From positions 99,362,294 through 99,426,293 of the forward strand of contig NC_135712.1 of the NCBI RefSeq assembly GCF_964656455.1: a DNA stretch of 64,000 nucleotides, in the 5' to 3' direction. Numbering within the stretch: the stretch's first letter is position 1; each line of letters opens with the position of its first letter. The translations under genes were made by a program, and so were the position numbers. The stretch is from Halichoerus grypus. Taxonomy: Eukaryota > Chordata > Mammalia > Carnivora > Phocidae. The notes under the pieces were generated by a model. It was not told where the DNA came from, made no database searches, and saw nothing but the letters and a program-made list of their open reading frames with translations. Shown one piece after another: positions 56,201 to 64,000 of the stretch.

Positions 56201-57100
56201 TCTCTCACTCTCCCTCTCCTTCTGCCTCTCCCCCACCACTCACATGCACCCTCTCTCTCAGAAAAAATAAATAAATAACTAGATAGATAAATAAATAAAT
56301 AAATAAATACTTTCCTCTCAGAACTTCTTTTGTTGCATCCCACAGTATTTGATATGTTGTGTTTTTACTTTCATTTGTTTTGAGATAATTGTTTATTTCC
56401 CTTTTTATTTCTTCTTTGACCCAATGGGTATTCAGAACTGTATCCAGTTCCCATATATTTGTAGATCTTCTCACTTTCCTCCTGTTGTTGATTTCTAGTT
56501 TTGTATTACTGTGGTCAGAGAAGATACTTGGTATGGTTTCAATCATCTTAAGTCTGCTAAGATTTGTTTTATGGACAACCATATGATCTATCCTGGACAT
56601 TATTCCATGTGTACTTGATAAAAATGTGTATTGTCCAGCTATTGGATGGAATATTGCATATATGTCTATTAAGTCCATTTATTCTAAAGTGTGGTTCAAT
56701 TCCAAATTTTCCTTGTTGATTTTCTCTCTGGACGATCTTCCAGTTGCTGATAGTGGGATGTAGAAGCCCCCTACAACTGCGGTATTATTGCCTATTTCTC
56801 CCTTTAAATGTTATCAATTGCTTAATATATGGTGGAGAGCAAATATATTCACAATTGTTCTATTTTCTTGATACATTGACCCCTTTATGATGAATGACTT
56901 TGTTTTTTGTTACCCTTTTAGGCTTGAAGTCTATTTTGTCGAAGTATACCTATACCCACCTTTGCTTTTTGTTTGTGTGCTTGGAATATCACCTTCCACC
57001 CTTTCACTTTGAACCTATGTGTGTCTTTGGATCTGAAATGAGGCTCCTGTAGGCAGGTGATTTGCTCAATATCCAACCCCTTTTAAAAAATGTTTTGTGT
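53300..57100 (-). pseudogene. L1 ORF2 remnant (endonuclease and reverse transcriptase)
   Basis: Minus-strand remnant of the endonuclease/reverse transcriptase gene of the ancient L1. The C-terminal part is at 53585-53785 (MKRC, then LTPVRM). The reverse transcriptase region spans about 54500-55900 with many stops. The endonuclease end is the best preserved: the open run 56313-56678 reads DLIDIYAIFHP, YTFLSS, SRIDHM and FSDHSNTKLEI, so the SDH motif with the catalytic histidine is still present. That run then continues only into the SINE tail at 56308. Not functional. Confidence 0.82.
56093..56308 (+). mobile_element. SINEC, older
   Basis: Diverged head (GCCTGGGTGGCTCAGAAGGG) and body (GGTTGTGAGATCAAGC) with a long AAAT/GATA tail. 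Short duplication ACTTTCC at 56086-56092 and 56309-56315. Inserted just after the endonuclease region of the L1 ORF2. Confidence 0.88.
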
Positions 57101-57334
57101 CTCTGCTCTAGACTTTTGCTTTGTGGTTACCATGAAATTTACATATTACATCTCATAAATAAAAGTCCTTTTTCTGCTGACAGCAACTTATCTTCTATGC
57201 CTATAAATGTTCTATCATTTTGATCTTCCTTTTTTATATTTTTGATGTCACAAATTATCTTTTTATGCTGTGACTTTGTTACTATGTTGTAGTAGTTAGA
57301 GTTCTTAATGCTCTCTTCCTTTAACTTTTATGTA

Positions 57335-57991
57335 GTCCTTCCTTATCTGCAGTTTCAGTTTGCCATGGTTAACCATGGTTCAGAAGCAGATAATCCACTT
57401 TCTGATGTATCAGAAGGTCAATAGTAGCCTAACACTATGTCACAATGCCGAAGTCATTCACCTCACTTCATCTCATACATAGGCATTTTATCATCTCACA
57501 TCATCACAAATGTGAGTACAGTAAAATATTTTCAGAGGGAGAGAGAGAGAGACCACACTTATATAACTTCTATTATTGCATATTGTTACAATTGTTGTAT
57601 TTAATTATTGTTGTTTATCCCTTACTGTGCCTAATTTATAATTTAAACATTATCACAGGTATGTATTTATAGGGAAAAAAAACATAGGGTATAAAAGGCT
57701 GAGGATGCCTGGATGGCACAGTCGGTTAAGCATCTGACTCTTGGTTTGGCTCAGGTCATGATCTCAGGGTCATGAGATCGAGCCCCATATGGGGTTCCGT
57801 GCTCAGTGCGAAGTCTGCTTGAAATTCTCTCTCTCCTTCTCCCCCTTCCTCCCATGTGCTCTCTCTCTCTCAATAAATTTAAAAAGGTTCAGTATAATCC
57901 ACAGTTCCAGGAATCCACTGAGAGTCTAGGAATGTATCTCTCATGGATAAGAGGTTGGTGGAGGGTGGGGGGAGCAGGTGGGAAACTACTG
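57335..57991 (+). mobile_element. Tigger-type (pogo-like) non-autonomous DNA transposon
   Basis: Begins 'gtccttccttatctgcag' and ends 'ggataagagg...ctactg', an imperfect inverted-terminal pair (GTCC...CTTATC against GGATAAG...ACTAC) with TA on both sides (57333-57334, 57992-57993). The inner wording ('aacactatgtcacaatgcc', 'cattttatcatctcacatc') is that of a familiar Tigger-derived short element. No transposase. SINE 57703-57881 splits it. Confidence 0.72.
57703..57881 (+). mobile_element. SINEC, older
   Basis: Head GGATGCCTGGATGGCACAGT with CTCTTGGTTTGGCTCAGGTC wording. Imperfect flanks AAAAGGCTGAG (57693) and AAAAGGTTCAG (57882). Sits inside the Tigger-type element, so it is younger than that element. 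Confidence 0.9.
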
Positions 57992-58514
57992 TAGTTAAGA
58001 GTTTAATATTATTTTCTTTAAAAGTTAGAGCATTCTAATTCTGACTATCACCTTAATCAGAATTTTGTGTACTTTTTCTTATCATTTCAGCTTGATGAAC
58101 TCCTTTCAATATTTCCTATAAGGCAGATCTTGTGGTAGTAAACTCCCTCAGCTTTTGTTTGTATGGGAAAGTTCTTATTTCTCCTTCATATCTGAAGGAT
58201 AACATTTCCAGATAGACTATTCTTGGCTGGCAGTTTTTGTCTTTCAATATTTTGAATATGTCATTCCACTCTCTCCTGTCCTATAGAGTTTCTGACGAAA
58301 AATCTGCTGATGGTCTAATGGAGGTAACTTTGTATATTATACTGTTCTTTGTTTTCTCCTTTGTTGCCTTTACAATTCTTTATCATTGACTTTGACAGTT
58401 TTAAAATAATGTTTCTTAGAGAAGGTATTTCTGCATTGAGATAATAAGGTGTTCTATGAGCTTGGATACCTAGTTCCTTCCCCAGGTTTGGAAAGTTCTC
58501 AGCTATTATGTCTT
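57992..58514 (-). mobile_element. Ancient L1, upstream region (continuation)
   Basis: 'ttcttggctggcagtttttg', 'tttgaatatgtcattccactc' and 'tctgacgaaaaatctgctgat' are the minus-strand counterpart of the L1 5' region seen on the plus strand at 7.1-7.6 kb. This supports both calls. Confidence 0.7.
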
Positions 58515-58527
58515 TATTATTTCTTTA

Positions 58528-58732
58528 TTTTTTTTAAACTTTTTTTTTTTTTTAAGATTTTATTTATTTATTTGAGAGAGAGTGAGAATCAGCATGAGAG
58601 GGAAGAGCGTCAGAGAGAGAAGCAGACTCTCCGATGAGCTGGGAGCCCGATGCGGGGCTCAATCCCAGGACTCCAGGATCATGACCTGAGCCGAAGGCAG
58701 TCGCTTAACCAACTGAGCCACCCAGGCATCCC
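58528..58732 (-). mobile_element. SINEC
   Basis: T-rich tail with two T runs and GGCATCCC head complement. The duplication TATTATTTCTTTA is exact at 58515-58527 and 58733-58745. Confidence 0.95.
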
Positions 58733-59081
58733 TATTATTTCTTTAAATAGGCTCTCTGCCCCCTTCTTCCTCTCTTTACCTTCTGGGATACACCATCATT
58801 CTTATGCTGGCTTTTCTAATGGAGTCAGTTCTACTAGGGTTTCTTCACTTTTTAAAAAAATCTTAATTCTTTCTCCTCTTCCACCTGAATCATTTCTATA
58901 TTGCCATCCTAGAGCTTACTAATTCTCCTTTATGCTCTATTTCTATTGCTTTCTAATGCATTCTTCATCTCATTTATTGAATTCTTCTGCTCTAGAATTT
59001 CTGTGATTCTTTTTTCAGAATTTAAATCTCTTATGCAAAGTATTCCTTTTGTTTGTTAAGTCTATTCCTGAGATCACTGTA

Positions 59082-59688
59082 CAGTTGAACCTTGAAAAAC
59101 AAAAGGGTTAGAGGCATTGACCCTCCATGCAGTTGAAAATCCATGTATACATTATATGTTAAAAAAAAAAAAAGAAGATAGTAGGAAGGGAAAAATGAAG
59201 GGGGGGGGAATCAGAGGGGGAGACTATGGACTCTGAGAAACAAACTGAGGGTTCTAGAGGGGAGGGGGGTGGGGGGATGGGCCAGCCCGGTGATGGGTAT
59301 TAAAGAGGGTACATACTGCATGGAGCACTGGGCGTTATACGCAAACAATGAATCATGGAACACTACATCAAAAACTAATGATGTAATCTATGGTGATTAA
59401 CATAACATAATAAAAAAAAATTTTAAAAAAGAAAATCCATGTATAACTTAACTACTAATAGCCTACATTTGACTGGAAGCCTTACCAATAACATAAACAG
59501 TCAATTAATATATATTTTATATGTATTATGTATTATATATTGCATTCTTACAATAAAGTTAAAGAAAAGAAAATGTTAAGGAAACCATAAGAGAAAATAC
59601 ATTCATACCCTATACCACGTTTACTGAAAAAAATCCCTGTGTAAGTGGACCTGTTACAGTTCAAACCTGTGCTTTGAAGAGTCAACTG
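59082..59688 (+). mobile_element. Tigger2-type non-autonomous DNA transposon, split by L1
   Basis: Left end CAGTTGAACCTTGAAAAACA and right end AAGAGTCAACTG are imperfect inverted copies, flanked by TA (59080-59081 and 59689-59690). The inner wording ('taataacataaacagtcaatt', 'ccttaccaataac', 'attcttacaataaagtt') is typical of Tigger2-derived elements. No transposase. The L1 end at 59150-59430 interrupts it, and the element is about 325 bp without it. Confidence 0.85.
59150..59430 (+). mobile_element. Carnivore L1 3' end, inserted in the Tigger2-type element
   Basis: 3'UTR from the purine-rich part (G run at 59201-59209) to 'aacataacataataaaa' plus A tail. The duplication GAAAATCCATGTATA is exact at 59135-59149 and 59431-59445. 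The first 25 bases (CATTATATGTT and an A run) do not match the L1 and may be filler added at the 5' junction. Confidence 0.93.
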
Positions 59689-59690
59689 TA

Positions 59691-60660
59691 CTGCTTTTCT
59701 GAGTTTCCTTGTAGCTTGCTGGATTTCTTCATAACAGCTATTTTACATTCTTTTATCAGTTAGATCGCAATATTCCATGTCTTTGGGTTTGGTTGCTGGA
59801 AAATTGTTGTTTTCTTTTTGTGATACTGTATTACCATGATTTTGCCTGGTGTTTGACGAGATGTGTGTCTTATGCTATACTTGAAGTGGTGAACACCTTA
59901 TGTAAGCAAAGCTTTGTTTACTTTGTTTCTAATAATTCAACACATTAATAGTTAGGAGCCTTCCTTCTGTTTTCTTAGTGGAGCTATAGCACAAGTTCTT
60001 GGTTTCTCTTATAAGGGCTGATTGACCACTGAAGTCAGGAACACGTGCATTAAAAAAAAAAAAAGGCAAAGGGTGGCAGCAGAGCAGCAGGGAGGTACAT
60101 ACTTAGCACTTGGGGCTTTGGATGTGCCAATGACCAAGTAGGGGATCCTAAAGTAAAGGAGGGTCCCAGAGATCTGTGGGCAGTTCTCTTGCCTCCCAGG
60201 CAGACGGCAGGCAACACTTTTCCCTCTTTGCTTATTTCCCTTTCCCTTCCTTCCCCCAAGTCATTGCAGTCTCTGTTCTGCGTGCAATTGGTTTCTAGCT
60301 CCAGTAGGTATGGACAGAGTGGATACCCCCACTCACTGCCTTCACCCTCCTTCTCTGACAGAAAGGTCCTGCTGGCCCGCTGCCTGGCCAGCTGAGACCT
60401 TCTCTGACATCACCATCTCTGCCTAACACTGGCTCCACCCCTAATTCCCTTGCTCTGTCACCTCCTCCATTGTCAAATCCACCCACTTTCAGGTACACAG
60501 ATGGATGGATCTCTCAGATGTCCTGGTATACTGTACAGGGGTTCTTTTTTTAAGTTATTGATGTCCCATAGTTGTAAATCAAAGGGGACAGAAAAGAGGA
60601 ATGACTTACACCACCCTGATGTTGACATTACTTCTCTCCATTATGGCTTTTCAAACTCAT
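59691..60660 (-). mobile_element. Probable 5'UTR of the ancient L1
   Basis: Continues the minus-strand L1 beyond the Tigger2-type element. 60060-60500 is clearly more GC-rich and C/T-rich, as in L1 5'UTRs. An A run lies at 60052-60064. The frames 60050-60498 are not supported as protein: no family, and they lie on both strands. Confidence 0.5.
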
Positions 60661-60776
60661 TGTTGTAGAATTCACAGATAATATAAAAATAGTAGAAAGG
60701 AAAAAAAAAAGACGGCTCTTTTAGAGTGATTATATTATTAAGGAGTTCAAAACTATGCTAAAAACACATATATAGG
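60661..60776. other. Unassigned AT-rich sequence
   Basis: Short unassigned AT-rich stretch. It includes the left target duplication of the next SINE. Confidence 0.4.
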
Positions 60777-60968
60777 GGTGCCTGGGTGGCTCAGTGGTTG
60801 AGCGTCTGCCTTCGGCTCGGGTCATGATCCCAGGGTCCTGGAATCGAGCCCCGCATTGGGCTCCCTGCTCTGCGGGAAGCCTGCTTCTCCCTCTCCCACT
60901 CCCCCTGCTTGTGTTCCCTCTCTCGCTGTCTCTCTCTGTCAAATAAAATCTTAAAAAAAAAAAAAAAA
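60777..60968 (+). mobile_element. SINEC, young
   Basis: Near-consensus. The duplication ACATATATAGG is exact at 60766-60776 and 60969-60979. Confidence 0.96.
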
Positions 60969-61181
60969 ACATATATAGGCATATATGTGTGTATATGTGG
61001 TGTTTGTGTGTGTATATAAATGGACATTACCCAAAAATCTAAACAGGATTTTGCTTTAAAGAATTCATGTCTAACATAATGCTTTTATAGTTAAGTTTGT
61101 AAAATGCCCACACATGATAACTTTTAGCGCATCCAAGCCTCTAATCTATCATCTCACAAGAATGTAAGTTTAAAGCCTTGT

Positions 61182-61394
61182 TGGGGTGCCTGGGTGGCTC
61201 AGTTGTTAAGCGTCTGCCTTCGGCTCAGGTCATGATCCCAGGGTCCTGGGATCAAGCCCCGCATCGGGCTCCCTGCTCCGTGGGAAGCCTGCTTCTCCCT
61301 CTCCCACTTCCCCTGCTCGTGTTCCCTCTCTCGCTGTCTCTCTCTGTCAAATAAATAAAAAATCTTTAAAAAAATAATAATAAAATAAAAAAAA
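61182..61394 (+). mobile_element. SINEC, young
   Basis: Near-consensus with a long AAT/AAAAT tail. The duplication TAAAGCCTTGT is exact at 61171-61181 and 61395-61405. Confidence 0.96.
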
Positions 61395-61576
61395 TAAAGC
61401 CTTGTCAATCAGAACATAATTAGGTACATTCATATGCAGAACAGGAATTGTGGAACTCTTTGCTTAGTATGTATGAGGGAAAAATATTGATTATTTTACA
61501 TACATATCTGTGTGTATACTACAAGTTATAAGTATACTGCAATTATGTTATAAAATATACTTAATATAACATTTTA

Positions 61577-61728
61577 AATACCCTGGTGATGGGTATTAAA
61601 GAGGGCATGTACTGAATGGAGCACTGGGTGTTATACACAAACAATGAATCATGGAACACTACATCAAAAACAAATGATGTAATGTATGGTGATTAACATA
61701 ACATAATAAAATAAAATTTAAAAAAATA
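61577..61728 (+). mobile_element. Carnivore L1 3' end, about 150 bp
   Basis: From 'taccctggtgatgggtatt' to an A tail. Flanks TATAACATTT (61565 and 61731) form a likely duplication. Confidence 0.92.
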
Positions 61729-61740
61729 TATATAACATTT

Positions 61741-62039
61741 AATAAACAGCTAAAGCACTATTAAAGTATGAATTATATTACCAAAACTTCCTCAGGCCAC
61801 ATGCAAAACCAAAGTCCCTGGAAGAGATAAATATACCTAAGAATATGTTATGATTATACCAGCTACTTTTTTCTAGCATTTTTTATAGACACAAGAATGT
61901 ATTTTAAAGTGTTAAAACAAACACCATCTCATGGGTCTAGGCTAATAAATATTATATAACATAAACTACTTTAATATTTAAACTGTGGAAATATCCTAAT
62001 TGAGTGCTTCGGATATCTACCGATCTCGTTAACAATGTA
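61741..62039. other. Unassigned sequence, no gene seen
   Basis: AT-rich sequence without recognised features. Confidence 0.4.
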
Positions 62040-62218
62040 TCATGTCATGGAAAGAACAAGTCATTGGACTCAGAGACCCTATATTTGAGTTTCAGCTTCA
62101 AAATCTGCTAGAGGTGTGGCCTTTGGATATTCATTATCTGAGCCTATCACTTTAGCAAAGAAATAAAGACAATAAATTCCCAATTATTCAGGAAGATCAA
62201 AATCAAAATGAGATTTTT
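62040..62218 (+). mobile_element. MIR
   Basis: 'atcatgtcatggaaagaacaag', 'tggactcagagaccctatatttgag', 'gtggcctttggatattcatta', 'ctgagcctatcactttagc' and 'aataaagacaataaattcc' follow the MIR from its tRNA-derived head to the core. Confidence 0.8.
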
Positions 62219-63249
62219 CTTTTAGAATTGCAAATCTCTATTCAATTATTGATAATATAAAATTAAACCATATGCACATTTTTTGTACATTCATTTTTGT
62301 TTAAAACAGAACCACTCAAGTAGAAAATTTTCCCTATCTTCATTTTTCCATGAAAATTGTATAGATTAGTACATCTCAATGATATTTAGAATGTGTTCAT
62401 GTCTTTATTAACTCTGCCTCTATCAAGCAGGCGGTAACGTAACATTTGTGTTTAATGCAGTTTAATGAAAACAAATTTGAGAAAGACTATCTCCACATTT
62501 TTAGGTATGGTCATATGCAGCCATAAGAATGAGGTACTTTTATCTTTAACTTATTCACATCAATGAAAATAAATATCCTTGATAAAACTAAATTTGTATG
62601 GTCTTTAAAAATTCTAAAATTATATGACTGAAATGCTTTTTTTGTTTGTTTTTTTTTATCAGGAGTATAGTTTAAAAATGTAGGATAATATAGAATAATT
62701 GCCTCTAAATATTTTAATCAAATATTATGAAGAAAGTTTCTCCAGCAAATGAAGTACCTTAAAATATGCTTTTAAAAAAGAAAAAATAAGCAATTCCAAT
62801 TCTTACTTTAGGATTGAATTAGAATTTCTGGAAAATAATCAAATCCAATATGTGTATACTAGTTTATTACAGTCAAGATCAAGCTAAAATAACTATTAAA
62901 GATTTTGATAGGATGTTCATGTTGATGAATATTTTCCTCTCTTCTCCTAGGACAGAAGGTATAAATTAATTATAATTTGGCAGGTTGTTTAATTTTAGGG
63001 TCTTTGGATGGAAAACAAACCATGAGAGAAGTCAAATACAATATTTATTAGTAGAAGAAGTAAAGGGTGGTTTTGAAAAGTCTCAGAAGCACTAAACATT
63101 CCCAAAATATCTAGTCCCTGTCTTCTAGAAATTTTTCAAAAGTTCAATTTGAAAAAAATAAGTAATTATTTCAAGTTCCACATATGAATGACGTTTTTTA
63201 TTTCTGTAAAGCACATTTAAAGCTATAACCAAAAATTCAAAAATTCAAA
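62219..63249. other. Unassigned sequence, no gene seen
   Basis: AT-rich, with no frame of note. AAAAATTC is repeated at 63230-63246 just left of the L1. Confidence 0.45.
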
Positions 63250-63667
63250 TAATTTTTTTTGTTTCAAGTGTTTATTTAAATTCTATTTAGTTAACATATG
63301 GGTAGTATTAGTTTCAGGAGTGGAATTTAGTGAGTCATCACTTACATATAACATCCAGTGTTCATCACAAGTGCCCTCCTTAATAGCCACCAACCATCTA
63401 GCCCATCCCCCACCCACCTCCCCTCCAGCAACCCTCAGTTTGTTCTCTATAGTTAAGAGTCTCTTATGGTTTGCCTCCCTCTCTTTCCACCCACCACTAC
63501 CCCTAAGTTCCTCTATTTAGTTTCTTAAATTCCACATATGAGTGAAATTATATTGTATTTGTCTTCCTTTGACTGACTTATTTGGCTTAGCATAATACAC
63601 TGTACCTCTATCAATATCATTGCAAATGGCAAGAGTTCATTCTTTTTGATGGCTGAGTAATATTCCA

Positions 63668-63714
<47 letters not shown>

Positions 63715-64000
63715 ACTTCTTCTTTATCCATTCATCAGTTGATGGACATCTGGGTTCTTTCCATAATTTAGCTAAGATACTTAAGAATAAACCTAACCAA
63801 AGAGGTAAAAGATCTGTACTCTGAAAACCACAAAACACTTATAAAAGAAATTGGAAATGACATCAAGAAATGAAACACATTCCATGCTCTTGGATTGGAA
63901 TAACAAACATTGTTAAAATGTCTATGCTACCCAAAGCAATCTACACATTTAATGCAATTCTTATCAAAATAAAACCAGCATTTTTCACAAAGTTAGAACA
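63250..64000 (-). mobile_element. Carnivore L1 with inverted 5' segment, running off the window
   Basis: The left part (63250-63771) is the minus-strand L1 3' end: 3'UTR, then the last part of ORF2 ('ccattcatcagttgatggacatctgggtt'), with a (CA)n tract at 63668. At about 63772 the orientation switches: 63773-64000 is plus-strand ORF2 just after the reverse transcriptase core ('aataaacctaaccaaagaggt', 'ccatgctcttggattgga', 'ctacccaaagcaatctaca', 'aaaaccagcatttttcacaaag'). This is the structure left by twin priming. The right end lies outside the window. Confidence 0.85.
63668..63713. repeat. (CA)n microsatellite
   Basis: About 23 CA units, the longest CA tract in the window. The valine/cysteine repeat frame across it (63525-63731) is not a gene. 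Confidence 0.95.

Larger units (their letters stand above)
52960..60660 (-). mobile_element. Long ancient L1 (L1M-type), near full length, with nested insertions
   Basis: The minus-strand order is complete: 3'UTR (52960-53290), ORF2 C-terminus to N-terminus (53300-57100), then sequence upstream of ORF2 and in the ORF1/5' region (57100-58480 and 58746-59080), then probable GC-richer 5'UTR (59691-60660). Insertions: SINE 56093, Tigger-type 57335-57991 with SINE 57703 inside it, SINE 58528, and Tigger2-type 59082-59688 with a carnivore L1 end at 59150. Net L1 length without these is about 6 kb. No ORF is intact. Subfamily and the 5' limit are uncertain. Confidence 0.8.

Noticed and set aside
60050..60498. 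GC-richer block with frames on both strands, considered as a possible exon or CpG island
   Set aside because: Few CpG, no ORF support, and its position matches the 5'UTR of the ancient L1 to its left.
63525..63731. Frame rich in alternating valine and cysteine (also 51050-51247 and 29887)
   Set aside because: Translation of CA/GT dinucleotide repeats.
1..64000. CRISPR array, operon, phage or bacterial system
   Set aside because: Mammalian repeats (SINEC, L1, MIR, L2, MaLR, Tigger) occur throughout. There are no regularly spaced repeats, no dense ORFs and no ribosome binding sites.

Overview
This window is non-coding nuclear DNA from a carnivoran mammal, most likely an arctoid caniform (bear, seal or weasel lineage). 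About 30 near-identical tRNA-derived SINEs of the carnivore SINEC type (head GGGGCGCCTGGGTGGCTCAG, CT-rich body, AATAAA-rich A tail) point to this, together with several copies of the carnivore L1 3' end. The SINE head differs from the young dog SINEC_Cf head, which argues against Canis. The lineage call is by pattern recognition, not by a database search. I find no protein-coding gene, exon, rRNA, functional tRNA gene, CpG island or CRISPR array. Every open frame I examined is an L1 ORF2 fragment, an antisense read through a SINE, low-complexity sequence, or chance. The window is AT-rich and looks intergenic or deep intronic.

Layout. 0.5-5.0 kb: an ancient L1 on the minus strand, split by four SINEs. 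5.1-7.7 kb: an old L1 5' region on the plus strand, split by three SINEs. 9.1-9.9 kb: an old L1 3' end. 10.0-11.7 kb: a MIR and unassigned sequence. 11.7-13.4 kb: an L1 ORF2 relic with a SINE and a MaLR LTR in or beside it, then an L2 3' end. 13.4-29.4 kb: mostly unassigned old sequence with SINEs, a MIR, short carnivore L1 ends and a divergent L1 5' region. 29.5-31.4 kb: a 5'-truncated carnivore L1 holding two SINEs. 31.4-40.4 kb: quiet sequence with SINEs and a large compound microsatellite. 40.4-41.9 kb: a solitary retroviral LTR beside a 3' MaLR provirus remnant with a decayed dUTPase-like motif. 42.5-46.2 kb: several L1 pieces, one with an inversion. 46.2-52.7 kb: SINEs, MIRs and a nested composite. 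53.0-60.7 kb: a long ancient L1 on the minus strand carrying two Tigger-type DNA transposons, three SINEs and a young L1 end. 60.7-64.0 kb: two young SINEs, L1 ends, a MIR and a second inverted L1 running off the right edge.

Nothing here works as a gene system. The value is as a layered insertion record: target-site duplications on most young elements, nested insertions that fix relative ages, two L1 copies with the inversion expected from twin priming, and a few small sequence oddities (a 20-bp perfect palindrome, an exact 22-bp inverted pair, an orphan A tail flanked by a repeat, a SINE with extra 5' G residues). I did not find a convincing new biological system.
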